Assembly: GCF_018279705.1 (NCBI RefSeq)
Contig: NZ_CP036498.1
Span: forward strand, 4,605,001-4,669,000
DNA: 64,000 bases
DNA from: Tardiphaga alba
GTDB lineage: Bacteria; Pseudomonadota; Alphaproteobacteria; Rhizobiales; Xanthobacteraceae
Direction: 5' to 3'
Shown here: positions 48,222 to 56,390 of the stretch, one piece after another
How the letters are laid out: each line of letters begins with the position of its first letter
How positions within the stretch are numbered: position 1 is the first letter of the stretch
The notes under the pieces: generated by a model
What the model was told of the DNA's origin: nothing
Seen by the model: the letters and a program-made list of their open reading frames with translations, nothing else
Database searches by the model: none
Position numbers and translations under genes: made by a program

Positions 48222-49976
48222 CTATCTCCGCAGCGCCACCACATTGCTGCCGCCGCCTTCCACGCCGAGCAGCCGCTTCACTTTCGCCGCGAAATCCGCC
48301 TGGTCGAACGGCTTCTGCGCAATCCGATCTTCGCCGATATCGCGCAGCGCGGTGAGATCGGCATAGCCGGTCACGAACAGCACGGGCAGCTCCGGAAAAT
48401 CCTTGGCGATGGCGCGCGCGACGTCGGCGCCGTTCATCCCGGGCATCGCATAGTCCAGCACGATGAGATCGAACGCGGCCTCGGAGCGCGCGAGCAGATC
48501 GAGCCCGGCGCCGCCGCTGCCGGCGTCTTCGACCTTGCAGCCCATCTGCTGCAGCAGCGATACCGTGATCTCGCGCACGGCGCTGTCGTCGTCGATCACC
48601 AGCACGCGGGTCGAGCCCGGCACCAGTTCATGCGCCGTTGCCGCATCGACAGGCGACACCGACTGCGCCGCCTCGACCACACGCGGCAGATACACCTTCA
48701 CCACCGTCCCCTCGCCGACCCGCGTCTCGATGCGCACACCGCCGCCGGACTGTTTGGCGAAACCATAGACCTGCGCGAGACCGAGCCCGGAGCCCTTGCC
48801 GACTTCCTTGGTGGTGAAGAACGGCTCGAACGCCCGCGCCAGCACGGCATCCGACATGCCACTGCCGGTGTCGGCCACCGACACCACCACATATTCACCG
48901 GCCGCCGGCTCTTCCGGCCGCTCCGGCGGACCGACCGCTGCATTCGCCGTCTCGATCGCCAGCGCCCCGCCGACCTGCATCGCGTCGCGCGCATTGATCG
49001 CGAGATTGAGGATCACCAGTTCGAGCTGGGTCTGGTCCACCATCGCCGGCCACAGTTTTGGATGCAGCACCAGCTCCAGCTGCACGCTGCCGCCCATGGA
49101 CGAGCGCAGCAGGTCCTGCATATTCGACACGCTGTCATTGAGATCGATCGGCTTGGCTTCCAGCCGCTGCCGGCGCGAGAAGGCGAGCAGCTGCGCCGTC
49201 AGCTTGGCGCCGCGCTCCGCCGCCGCTTTCATATTGGCGAGGCGGCGGCCGAATTTGGCATCGCCGGCATGGCCGTTGTCGCGCTGCAGGAATTCGAGAT
49301 TGCCGAGAATGACCGTGAGCAGATTGTTGAAATCATGCGCCACGCCCGAGGTGAGCTGGCCCACCGCCTCCAGCCGCTGCATCTGCCGCAGCGTATCCTC
49401 CAGCCGGTCGCGCTCGTCGATCTGCTGCTGCAGCTCCGCGGTGCGCTCGCCGACGCGCTGCTCCAGCGATTGATTGGACTCATGCAGCATGCCGATCAGC
49501 CGCACATGTTCGAAGGCGATCGCAGCACAACGCGCCAGCGTTTCCAGCCGCTCGACGGTCGCCTCGCTTGGCGTCCACAGCTCCGCCCAATAGGCGCCGA
49601 TCGCAGCGGTCGTCTCCGGCGCACCCACGGGCGTCATCACCATGCTGCGCACGAAGGTCGGCCGATAGACGGCATGCGGCACGCGCGAGTCGAGATAGAT
49701 ATCGGGAATGATCACGGTCTCGCGCTTCAGCATCGCCCAGCCGGATACGCAGTCGCCCATCGGGAACATGCCGCCGACCCAGAGCGGCCCCGCCGCGTCT
49801 TCCGCCACATAGTGGCAGAAGTCGCCATCGCGCAGGATCACGGTGATGCCATCGGCGCCGGCGATGTCGCGGGCATAGCGGCGCAGCACATCGACGATGG
49901 CGTCGATGCTGCGCGCACCGGAAAGCGCCTCGATCCCTTCGAGCAGTTGCGCGCGCGCGACTTGGTCGATGTCCAT
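48222..49976 (-). CDS. Hybrid histidine kinase with GAF and receiver domains
   Basis: A 584-residue soluble sensor kinase. A GAF domain (about 15-165; LRRYARDIAGADGITVILRDGDFCHYVAED, GDCVSGWAMLKRETVIIPD) is followed by a coiled coil (EQRVGERTAELQQQIDERD), HisKA with the phospho-His in SGVAHDFNNLLTVI, HATPase (NLAINARDAM, VADTGSGM, GSGLGLAQVYGFAKQSGG) and a C-terminal receiver (VIDDDSAVRE with the acceptor Asp in LIVLDYAMPGMNG). ATG 49976 has AAGGA five bases upstream. Its domain plan is close to that of the kinase at 37788-40301. The signal is unknown. Confidence 0.93.
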   Translation of the reverse strand: MDIDQVARAQLLEGIEALSGARSIDAIVDVLRRYARDIAGADGITVILRDGDFCHYVAEDAAGPLWVGGMFPMGDCVSGWAMLKRETVIIPDIYLDSRVPHAVYRPTFVRSMVMTPVGAPETTAAIGAYWAELWTPSEATVERLETLARCAAIAFEHVRLIGMLHESNQSLEQRVGERTAELQQQIDERDRLEDTLRQMQRLEAVGQLTSGVAHDFNNLLTVILGNLEFLQRDNGHAGDAKFGRRLANMKAAAERGAKLTAQLLAFSRRQRLEAKPIDLNDSVSNMQDLLRSSMGGSVQLELVLHPKLWPAMVDQTQLELVILNLAINARDAMQVGGALAIETANAAVGPPERPEEPAAGEYVVVSVADTGSGMSDAVLARAFEPFFTTKEVGKGSGLGLAQVYGFAKQSGGGVRIETRVGEGTVVKVYLPRVVEAAQSVSPVDAATAHELVPGSTRVLVIDDDSAVREITVSLLQQMGCKVEDAGSGGAGLDLLARSEAAFDLIVLDYAMPGMNGADVARAIAKDFPELPVLFVTGYADLTALRDIGEDRIAQKPFDQADFAAKVKRLLGVEGGGSNVVALRR

Positions 49977-50091
49977 CACTGTCCTTCGATCGGCTCGCTT
50001 GAGCCCGGACAGAATACCCTACCGACCACAAGCTGACTACGCGATCAGGACGAGATGTGATCGAGTTCCATGGTGCGGGAACACGGGCGAC

Positions 50092-50129
50092 CACGGCGGG
50101 CGGGGGCTGAACCCTCCGCACCCGCCGTG
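50092..50129. other. Hairpin in the gap upstream of the secreted-protein gene
   Basis: CACGGCGGG (50092-50100) and CCCGCCGTG (50121-50129) pair perfectly across a loop that itself holds GGGGG and CCCTCC. It lies in the 49977-50263 gap. It could be part of an RNA leader or a repeat; no T run follows. Confidence 0.5.
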
Positions 50130-50263
50130 ACGCTCGCTGTTCCCCATAGGCAGCGAACCCGTCTCACGCAGGAGAATGCCGCAATGCTTCACGGATGACT
50201 GTGCAGGATTGAACATGTGCGCCGATTTCGGCGACAGACACCCATACCACCTGGGGAACTCGC

Positions 50264-50896
50264 ATGTCGCTTCGCATCACTGCTCTGCCCGCCCTCCTCC
50301 TCGCCACCGCAACATCAGTGCAAGCCCAACAACCCGCCGTACAGCCCGCACCCGCACCACCGCTGACAATCGCCTGTAGCGGCCCCTTCGCCAAGGATTC
50401 CTCCCACGCCAAATTGCAGCAGGCTTTCGGGTCGCAATTCGTCGCGATCCAGAAAGTCGATGGCGCCGAGGGTGAGACGTTCGAGGCCAGCGTGCTCTAT
50501 CGCTCGGTGCCGGAAAAGCGGCTCGAAGTGACATGGCAAGACGACAAGAAGCGCAGCGGTCTCTCCTCCGCCAGCGTGAAGAAGCCATCGACCTGGACCG
50601 GCCCCGAAGGCATCCGCATCGGCATGACGCTGGACGAGGTCGCGAAGATCAATGGCCAGCCGTTCAAGCTCAACGGCTTCGAATGGGATTATGGCGGCTA
50701 TGTCGTCGATCTCAAAGGCAAGCTCGCCAGCCTTCCCGGCGGCTGCAGCATGACGCTCCGCTTCTCGCCCGGCATGGCGCTGGATGCGAAGAAACATGCG
50801 GGGCTGATCGGCGAGAAGAAGCTGTCGTCATCGGACGCAAAACTGCTGGCGGTGAAGCCGGTGCTGGTGAGTTGGAGCATTGGTTACGCTGACTAA
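50264..50896 (+). CDS. Secreted hypothetical protein (210 aa)
   Basis: A signal-peptide protein (MSLRITALPALLLATATSVQAQQ) with a Pro/Ala linker and a globular part (LTIACSGPFAKDSSHAKLQQAFG, EGIRIGMTLDEVAKINGQPFKLNGFEWDYGGYVVDLKGKLASLPGGCSMTLRFSPG). The two Cys may pair. I do not recognise the family. Its last 179 bases are repeated, without gaps, at 51810-51988 beyond the PrlF-YhaV cassette. The cassette's promoter starts only six bases after the stop codon. Confidence 0.82.
   Translation: MSLRITALPALLLATATSVQAQQPAVQPAPAPPLTIACSGPFAKDSSHAKLQQAFGSQFVAIQKVDGAEGETFEASVLYRSVPEKRLEVTWQDDKKRSGLSSASVKKPSTWTGPEGIRIGMTLDEVAKINGQPFKLNGFEWDYGGYVVDLKGKLASLPGGCSMTLRFSPGMALDAKKHAGLIGEKKLSSSDAKLLAVKPVLVSWSIGYAD
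50718..50896 (+). repeat. Direct repeat, left copy (secreted-protein 3' end)
   Basis: The last 179 bases of the secreted-protein gene, from AAGCTCGCCAGCC to the TAA. A copy of equal length, with substitutions but no gaps, is at 51810-51988 and also stays in frame to its stop. Confidence 0.9.
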
Positions 50897-50901
50897 GCGC
50901 C

Positions 50902-50930
50902 TTGACGAAGTAAGGAATATTCCTTACCTT
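50902..50930 (+). promoter_or_regulatory. Promoter and operator of the PrlF-YhaV cassette
   Basis: TTGACG (50902-50907), 17 bases and TACCTT (50925-50930). A perfect 18-base palindrome GTAAGGAATATTCCTTAC (50910-50927) fills the spacer and reaches into the -10, the classic place for an autorepressor. GGAG lies seven bases before the antitoxin start. Confidence 0.8.
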
Positions 50931-50957
50931 GGGTCATCAGCAATGCGGAGCAATCCA

Positions 50958-51284
50958 ATGGCTCGCACATTCGAAGAGACCAGCACGATCACATCCAAGG
51001 GACAGACCACAGTCCCGAAATCCGTGCGTCAGGCCCTCGGTCTCAGCGAAGGCGACCAGATCGCGTTTCTCGTGGACGAACGCGGCGTGACGTTACGGCG
51101 TGCAGATGAGTCTGAAGATGATCCGGCGATCGCTGCCTTTCTGACATTTCTCGCGAAAGACATCGGAGCCAATCCGGAACGGCTACAAACGCTGTCGCCT
51201 GAGATGATGGAACGCATCGCCGAACTCACCGACGGGATAGTGTTCGATCCTGACGAGCCTATTGAAGGCGAGGTCGATCTCTGA
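50958..51284 (+). CDS. prlF: PrlF-type (AbrB/SpoVT fold) antitoxin
   Basis: A 108-residue antitoxin. The N-terminal swapped-hairpin AbrB-like DNA-binding domain is clear (TITSKGQTTVPKSVRQALGLSEGDQIAFLVDERGVTLRRADES), and the C-terminal part is acidic with AFLTFLAKDIGANPERLQTLSPEMMERIAELTDGI, a PrlF-type toxin-binding region. I start at 50958 (MARTFEET) because GGAG is seven bases before it. The palindrome upstream fits autoregulation. The YhaV toxin gene follows after 19 bases. Confidence 0.92.
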   Translation: MARTFEETSTITSKGQTTVPKSVRQALGLSEGDQIAFLVDERGVTLRRADESEDDPAIAAFLTFLAKDIGANPERLQTLSPEMMERIAELTDGIVFDPDEPIEGEVDL

Positions 51285-51303
51285 CTCCGGCGTATTGTCG
51301 CTC

Positions 51304-51795
51304 ATGATCATCAACGGCTGGTCGATCTACGCGCATCCGCTCTTTCTCAATCAGGTGACTCGCCTGGTCGAGGGTGTTGAGCGCGACCGCATAAAAGATC
51401 CGACCAGCTACCAAGCCAGACCGAACGCCAAACTGCTGAAAGCCATCCGCACGATTACGCAGGAGCGCATTCCGCACGACCCGACCGACAGGCGCTACCG
51501 CCTCGGCTCTACACTCGGCAGCAGTCACAAACATTGGTTTCGCGACAAGTTCGGCAACAGTCGTTTTCGGCTGTTCTTTCGTTTTGACATGAAAGCGAAG
51601 GTCATCGTCTATGCGTGGGTGAATGACGAAACAACGCTGCGGACCTACGGAAAGAAGACAGACGCTTACGCTGTTTTCACTTCGATGCTGACTGACGGAA
51701 ATCCGCCGGATAGCTGGGACAACTTACTGGCCTCCTGCTCCGATCCAGAGATCGTCGCGAAAGCAGCTGCGTTACTTAAAAATAACTCGGATTGA
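51304..51795 (+). CDS. yhaV: YhaV-type toxin
   Basis: A 163-residue RelE-superfamily ribonuclease toxin, the partner of PrlF. The sequence follows the family from the first residue (MIINGWSIYAHPLFLNQVTRLVEGVE) through DPTDRRYRLGSTLGSSHKHWFRDKFGNSRFRLFFRFD to VNDETTLRTYGKKTDAYAVFTSML. It has the expected length (E. coli YhaV has 154). The start at 51304 is the family start; in-frame codons reach back to 51262 inside the antitoxin gene. Its stop is 15 bases before the second copy of the secreted-protein 3' end. Confidence 0.93.
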   Translation: MIINGWSIYAHPLFLNQVTRLVEGVERDRIKDPTSYQARPNAKLLKAIRTITQERIPHDPTDRRYRLGSTLGSSHKHWFRDKFGNSRFRLFFRFDMKAKVIVYAWVNDETTLRTYGKKTDAYAVFTSMLTDGNPPDSWDNLLASCSDPEIVAKAAALLKNNSD

Positions 51796-51809
51796 TTGCC
51801 TCGACAGAA

Positions 51810-51988
51810 GCAAGCTCGCCAGCCTGCCCGGCGGCTGCGGCCTGATGCGCCGCTTCTCGCCGGGCGTGGCGCTGGATGCAAAGAAACATGCAAGCCTGAT
51901 CGGCGAGAAGAAGCTGTCGTCATCGGACGCGAAGCTGCTCGCGGTGAAGCCGGTGCTGACGAGTTGGAGTGTGGGGTATGGGGAGTGA
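51810..51988 (+). repeat. Direct repeat, right copy (orphan 3' end)
   Basis: A gapless copy of 50718-50896 that encodes KLASLPGGCGLMRRFSPGVALDAKKHA... to a TGA, without any N-terminal part or start codon. By eye about 85% of the residues match the left copy. It is a remnant, not a gene. Confidence 0.9.
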
Positions 51989-52031
51989 TGCGCTAGACGG
52001 CCGAAGAATGAACACAGATATCTCTCGACGG

Positions 52032-53390
52032 TCAACGAGCCGCTCCTTCCGGTAAAATCACTCCGTGCGCTTTAACCGGAGCGTTCAAACAGTGGACGAG
52101 AAAATCAGACAACCAGTCCCATAACGCGCGCAAATGATCTGGGGACGGCGCAAAATTGGGAGAGTGAACATAACGATTTAACGTATCTGCAGACAATAGA
52201 ACGTCATTCTGCGGGAATTTACTAAGGAGCTCAAAGTACTTCTGATCAATCTTACCCGCCCTCTTCAGATCTTCTGTCACCCTGAGAACACGACGCGCCA
52301 ACGTGTCATTACTACTGACAGTCGCCAGTTTCGTTTGAGAGATGTAGTTCTCAACAGACAGCTCAACGAGCACTCTCAAGAGCACCGAAATTGCATTTGC
52401 GTGATCGTCCAAATTTAGATGGAATTGCAACTCCTCCCAGATCGCCTTATGGCGATGCAGGCGCCCTGCCCAAGCAATTGAATAATTGACGTTAGGGATT
52501 AAGCTGACTCGTTTTTGAGGTCGAGAAATCTTTGTAGGTACAGGACGCTTCGCTGCTGGCTGCTCTTCACCATCCTGCGCGACAGGTTTACTCGCCAGCG
52601 AATTTGCCGCTGTTGGAAGAACCCCCTCACTCTCAAGCCCATCAAGATAGGAGCGCTTCCCGTCAATATCCCAGATATCGCCGAGAACGTAGTCCCGACT
52701 CGCGAAGTCCTGCGCAATTCGACGAAGCGCTCGGAGGACTACAGGTTTATCATGCGTGAACTCGAATTTTCCTCCTGCACCAGTGAAACCAACTCGATTC
52801 CGAAAAGACTCGCCTGACAACAAACGGTTTATATTTGAGCGCGGCATTTTTTTCGTGGGCAACATACCGGCTTCTGCAAGGCGTTTCTCTATCTCATCGG
52901 CAGCATTGAAGCCATTTCCTCGCCCTGTACGATTGATGAAGTTCGACTTCATCCTATCGTCCCAAGTAGATTGACCAACGCCGCCTTGTGAACCGGTGTG
53001 CCTACGAAACAGGATATCGTCTATGCGATCTCGATCTTGTTCAATCTGACACTGAACGGTGGTTGGAAAATCTCCCTTCCACTTGGACCGTTGTTCCGCA
53101 AAAAACTCCTGCAGCTCGATTGTCGGCGCTCTTCTCGGTTGAAGTAAGAGCTTTAAGCAAGTCATTCGACGATTACCGTCAAACAAGATAAAATGGTCGC
53201 CCTCTGGGAAAACTAATGGAGGTTCGAATACCTGACCGCTCGCAACCAGATCCTTGGCGAGGTTGCGCATGTGCGTTTCAAAATTGTTGAACAGCCACGC
53301 AATCGCTGCAGTCTCATTTTCCAATTCACCGTGTCGGTCGTTGGCACGATTAACTAGCAAAGCGTCCAGCTTAATTGATCTATAACTCAT
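52032..53390 (-). CDS. ParB/Srx-fold protein with HEPN-like C-terminal domain
   Basis: A 452-residue cytosolic protein of unknown function. The N-terminal ~110 residues match the ParB-like proteins with a D/EGNRR motif (MRNLAKDLVASGQVFEPPLVFPEGDHFILFDGNRRMTCLKLL). The middle is basic and Ser/Pro-rich (AAKRPVPTKISRPQKR). The C-terminal ~130 residues are all-helical (AISVLLRVLVELSVENYISQTK) with an R-x2-H-like pattern in NRYVHSPNFAPSPDHLRALWDWL, which resembles HEPN-type domains. The region is visibly lower in GC than its neighbours. GGGGGA is five bases before the start at 53390. It may be a defence gene, but this is inference. Confidence 0.72.
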   Translation of the reverse strand: MSYRSIKLDALLVNRANDRHGELENETAAIAWLFNNFETHMRNLAKDLVASGQVFEPPLVFPEGDHFILFDGNRRMTCLKLLLQPRRAPTIELQEFFAEQRSKWKGDFPTTVQCQIEQDRDRIDDILFRRHTGSQGGVGQSTWDDRMKSNFINRTGRGNGFNAADEIEKRLAEAGMLPTKKMPRSNINRLLSGESFRNRVGFTGAGGKFEFTHDKPVVLRALRRIAQDFASRDYVLGDIWDIDGKRSYLDGLESEGVLPTAANSLASKPVAQDGEEQPAAKRPVPTKISRPQKRVSLIPNVNYSIAWAGRLHRHKAIWEELQFHLNLDDHANAISVLLRVLVELSVENYISQTKLATVSSNDTLARRVLRVTEDLKRAGKIDQKYFELLSKFPQNDVLLSADTLNRYVHSPNFAPSPDHLRALWDWLSDFLVHCLNAPVKAHGVILPEGAAR

Positions 53391-53993
53391 CGCTTTCCCC
53401 CCGACCGGAGCATAACTCAAGTCTACCCTCGGCTGTAAATATCCACCCTGGTTGTTGACAAAATTCCTACATCACCCTATCCTCTTCCCGTCCTGTTCAC
53501 GAGGGGCGCTTCTCGAGGGCGTCTTGAGCGGTGGGGCAGGATACGGAGCCCGCGGCCTTGCCTCGCAAGCAGGACTCGGGAGGCCGGGGGCTACCGTCCG
53601 TCCCCACTAAGAGGGGCTGCCGATAGTTCGGCTGAGACGGCACAGGCGAACGGCGGAGAAATCCGTCGGGATCAGCGAAACCGAAACTTGCCAAGGCAGG
53701 GAGTAAGGGACGCGCCGGTGCATAAAAAGAACGGTCCTTCAGCCAAAAGTCCCGTGATGGCGCGCCGAGAGGCGTTGCGATGGGTGGAGGCTGACGTTTC
53801 AGCCCGAACACATCGCCCGGACGACCCGAATTGCGCTTCTTGGCGCGTCATTCCCCTCACTCTGCGAGGGGGAAAACAGGGACCTCCACTTCGCGCCGCG
53901 AACGCGACAAGGACGGCGCGTGCGCGCTGCCAATTTTTCCCGGACGTGGCTGTTTGACATGGTGGAGATGAGAGATCGGCAAAGCTCACGGCC
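53391..53993. other. Gene-free region with GC-rich, hairpin-containing segment
   Basis: With the repeat that follows, this is the longest stretch without a gene (53391-54298). The first ~100 bases are AT-rich and hold the presumed promoter of the ParB-like gene. From about 53490 the sequence turns GC-rich and has several local inverted repeats, for example GCCGA/TCGGC at 53619-53632 and GAGGGG-type arms. Open frames here have no family signature and overlap on both strands. It might be a long interspersed repeat or a structured RNA; I cannot tell. Confidence 0.45.
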
Positions 53994-54070
53994 GTAGGAT
54001 GGGTAGAGCGTAGCGAACCCCATCACCACCAACGCAAGAGGCGATGGGTTTCGCTGCGCTCTACCCATCC
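53994..54070. repeat. GTAG...CTAC-type palindromic repeat, copy 3
   Basis: A 77-base element with arms GTAGGATGGGTAGAGCGTAGCGAA and TTCGCTGCGCTCTACCCATCC. It lies upstream of dctA. Confidence 0.75.
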
Positions 54071-54298
54071 GACGAATTGCGTCACTTCCCCTGATCAACT
54101 CACCTTTCCCGCACCGCGACATCGGCACAGGACACCGCCGCGCAAGCCTCATTCCGTTACATGCGCATCGGGCATGGCCGGGCTGCGCAGGGAATGTCAG
54201 CGCAGGGCTGTACAAGCTGCGATGTTCCGTCGCAGTTAAAGCAGATAGTCTGCGCGACAGCCGGTCGCAGCAAGCGCCACAAACGGGATGGAACAGCG

Positions 54299-55618
54299 AT
54301 GCCCAAAAAGCCCTGGTACAAGATCCTCTATATCCAGGTGATCATCGCCATCATCATCGGCGTGGCGCTCGGTTACTTCTATCCCGATGCCGGCAAGGCG
54401 CTGAAGCCACTCGGCGATGGCTTCATCGCGCTGATCAAGATGATGATCGCGCCGGCGATCTTCTGCACCGTGGTGCATGGCATCGCCTCCATCGGCGACA
54501 TGAGCAAGGTCGGCCGCATCGGCGGCAAGACGCTTCTGTATTTCGAAGTGGTGTCATCGCTCGCGCTGCTGATCGGCCTCTTGGTCGGACATTTCCTGCA
54601 GCCCGGCGCGGGCTTTAATATCGATCCCGCCACGCTCGATGCGAAATCGGTGGCCAGCTACGTGACGCGCGCCAAGGAGGAGAGTTTCGTCACCCATCTG
54701 ATGGCGATCATCCCGACCTCCTATTTCGACTCGCTGGCCAAGGGCGACCTGCTGCAGGTGCTGCTGGTGGCGATCCTGTCGGGCTTTGCGATCTCGCATA
54801 TGGGCAAGCCCGGCGAGCGCATCGCCGAAGGCATCGACCTCGCCGGCAAGATGTTTTTCCGCATCATCGGCATGATCGTTTATCTCGCGCCGATCGGCGC
54901 CTTCGGCGCCATGGCCTTCACCATCGGCTCGTTCGGGCTCGGTGCGCTGGTCAATCTCGGCTATCTCATCGTCACGTTCTATGCGGCGTCGCTGCTGTTC
55001 ATCCTGCTGGTGCTGGGCGGCATCGCGCGGGCCTTCGGCTTCTCCATCCTGCGCTTCATCGCCTATATCAAGGATGAACTGCTGATCGTGCTCGGCACGT
55101 CGTCGTCGGAGACGGTGCTGCCGCGCATGATCACCAAGATGGAAGCGCTCGGCGCATCCAAGCCCGTGGTCGGCCTGGTGATCCCGACCGGCTACAGCTT
55201 CAATCTCGACGGCACCAATATCTACATGACGCTGGCCACGCTGTTTCTGGCGCAGGCGACCAATACGGATCTCTCCTACGGGCAGATGGCTGCGATCCTC
55301 GGCGTTGCCATGCTCACCTCGAAGGGTGCCTCGGGGGTGACGGGCGCGGGCTTCGTGACGCTGGCGGCGACGCTGTCGATCATTCCCGACATTCCGATCA
55401 CCTCGCTGGCGATCATTGTCGGCATCGACAAGTTCATGAGCGAATGCCGCGCGCTCACCAACCTGATCGGCAATGGCGTCGCCACCATCGTCATCAGCCG
55501 CTGGGAAGGCGAGCTCGATGCGCACAAGCTGCATGAGGCCATGGCCCATCCCATCGCCTTCGGCGAAGAGATGGAGCATGTGCCGCTGGATCAGGATCCG
55601 ATGAAGCCGGTGGTGTAG
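54299..55618 (+). CDS. dctA: C4-dicarboxylate transporter DctA
   Basis: A 439-residue sodium/proton symporter of the DAACS family that takes up succinate, fumarate and malate. It has about eight membrane spans and two re-entrant loops. The signatures are [20 protein letters not shown] (the Ser-rich loop), [39 protein letters not shown] and [26 protein letters not shown]. The start at 54299 ([14 protein letters not shown]) is the family start; the frame is open back to 54161. No dctB/dctD genes are adjacent and no sigma-54 promoter is clear upstream. Confidence 0.95.
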   Translation: MPKKPWYKILYIQVIIAIIIGVALGYFYPDAGKALKPLGDGFIALIKMMIAPAIFCTVVHGIASIGDMSKVGRIGGKTLLYFEVVSSLALLIGLLVGHFLQPGAGFNIDPATLDAKSVASYVTRAKEESFVTHLMAIIPTSYFDSLAKGDLLQVLLVAILSGFAISHMGKPGERIAEGIDLAGKMFFRIIGMIVYLAPIGAFGAMAFTIGSFGLGALVNLGYLIVTFYAASLLFILLVLGGIARAFGFSILRFIAYIKDELLIVLGTSSSETVLPRMITKMEALGASKPVVGLVIPTGYSFNLDGTNIYMTLATLFLAQATNTDLSYGQMAAILGVAMLTSKGASGVTGAGFVTLAATLSIIPDIPITSLAIIVGIDKFMSECRALTNLIGNGVATIVISRWEGELDAHKLHEAMAHPIAFGEEMEHVPLDQDPMKPVV

Positions 55619-55623
55619 TTCTT

Positions 55624-55713
55624 GTAGCCTGGATGAAGCGAAGCGAAATCCAGGGACAACACAGCCAATTGAAACGCCGGTCCCCGGATTGCGCTTCGCT
55701 CCATCCGGGCTAC
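55624..55713. repeat. GTAG...CTAC palindromic repeat, copy 4
   Basis: A 90-base element with arms GTAGCCTGGATGAAGCGAAG and CTTCGCTCCATCCGGGCTAC. It lies between the convergent dctA and ferredoxin-like genes, and its right end contains the stop codon of the latter (55710-55712). Confidence 0.8.
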
Positions 55714-56024
55714 GGTTTGGAGCCCGGCATCAGCACTTCGATCGCTTCCGCGCTGGCGGCGGCTTCCGATAGCAGCAGATATTTCCCGTCCTGCAAGGTC
55801 GCCGCGCTGGCGACGACCACCGCGCGCTTCGGGCAGATGCCGAGGCAACTCGTCATCACCACGCGCGGCGGCTTCACATCCTGCGCGCGACTGCGATCTT
55901 TGGAATCGGATTTCAGCGCCTTGCGCAGCTTCTTGCCGTCATCGATGCGGCCGAGGCATTTCTTGCAGACGAGGATCGGCGGCGCGCGGCGCAGCCTTGC
56001 AGGGATCACGGGTTTGGGAGCCAT
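55710..56024 (-). CDS. (2Fe-2S) ferredoxin/thioredoxin-like protein
   Basis: A 104-residue cytosolic protein with four cysteines in the pattern CKKCL ... SCLGICPKRAVVV, the thioredoxin-like 2Fe-2S or DUF1636-type arrangement. The N-terminus is basic (MAPKPVIPARLRRAPPILV). It would bind a cluster or metal; the partner is unknown. Its stop codon lies within the palindromic repeat. A TATATA lies 7-12 bases before ATG 56024, so the message may be leaderless. Confidence 0.82.
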   Translation of the reverse strand: MAPKPVIPARLRRAPPILVCKKCLGRIDDGKKLRKALKSDSKDRSRAQDVKPPRVVMTSCLGICPKRAVVVASAATLQDGKYLLLSEAAASAEAIEVLMPGSKP

Positions 56025-56058
56025 CACGTTTATATAGACGCCCGGCTCCCGATTGCGA

Positions 56059-56238
56059 TCACCCGGACCGACGGTTGGACGTATTCTGCACCAGGTTTCC
56101 GTGCGCGGCCTGCTCGCGAATATTGTGCTTCTCGTCGTCGCGATGGCCCTTGGTGGTGTCGAGCGGCACTTTCGGCACGTTCCACGGCCCTTTGTCGCTG
56201 CGGTTTTCTTCGGGGACCGGCAGGATGTGTTTGGTCAT
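56059..56238 (-). CDS. Small hydrophilic conserved hypothetical protein (59 aa)
   Basis: A short, charged and probably disordered protein: MTKHILPVPEENRSDKGPWN, then DTTKGHRDDEKHNIREQAAHGNLVQNTSNRRSG. The ending (NIxQNT-N-type) resembles small proteins known in Rhizobiales, of unknown function. GGAGGG lies four bases before ATG 56238, a strong site. An earlier in-frame ATG at 56286 has none. Confidence 0.72.
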   Translation of the reverse strand: MTKHILPVPEENRSDKGPWNVPKVPLDTTKGHRDDEKHNIREQAAHGNLVQNTSNRRSG

Positions 56239-56390
56239 ATGTCCCTCCGTTCTTGAACGCTCCGACAACGCTGCGCGATCAGCCACGTTCCGGTGCTCGC
56301 CGCGTCCATGTCGTCACGTAGGAACAAGCGTGAACCTTTGAACCTCCGGTCGCGTTGATTTGACGCAATTGGGTGGGTCGGGGGAAGCGC

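Noticed and set aside
51796..51988. A second small gene after yhaV
   Set aside because: The frame encodes only the C-terminal 59 residues of the upstream secreted protein and lacks a start; it is the orphan half of a duplication.
53497..53989. Overlapping open frames of 85-105 codons on both strands
   Set aside because: They overlap each other, have no ribosome-binding site or known domain, and look like non-coding GC-rich sequence.
54121..54298. Sigma-54 promoter before dctA
   Set aside because: dctA is often sigma-54 dependent in rhizobia, but I find no TGGCAC-N5-TTGC match with proper spacing.
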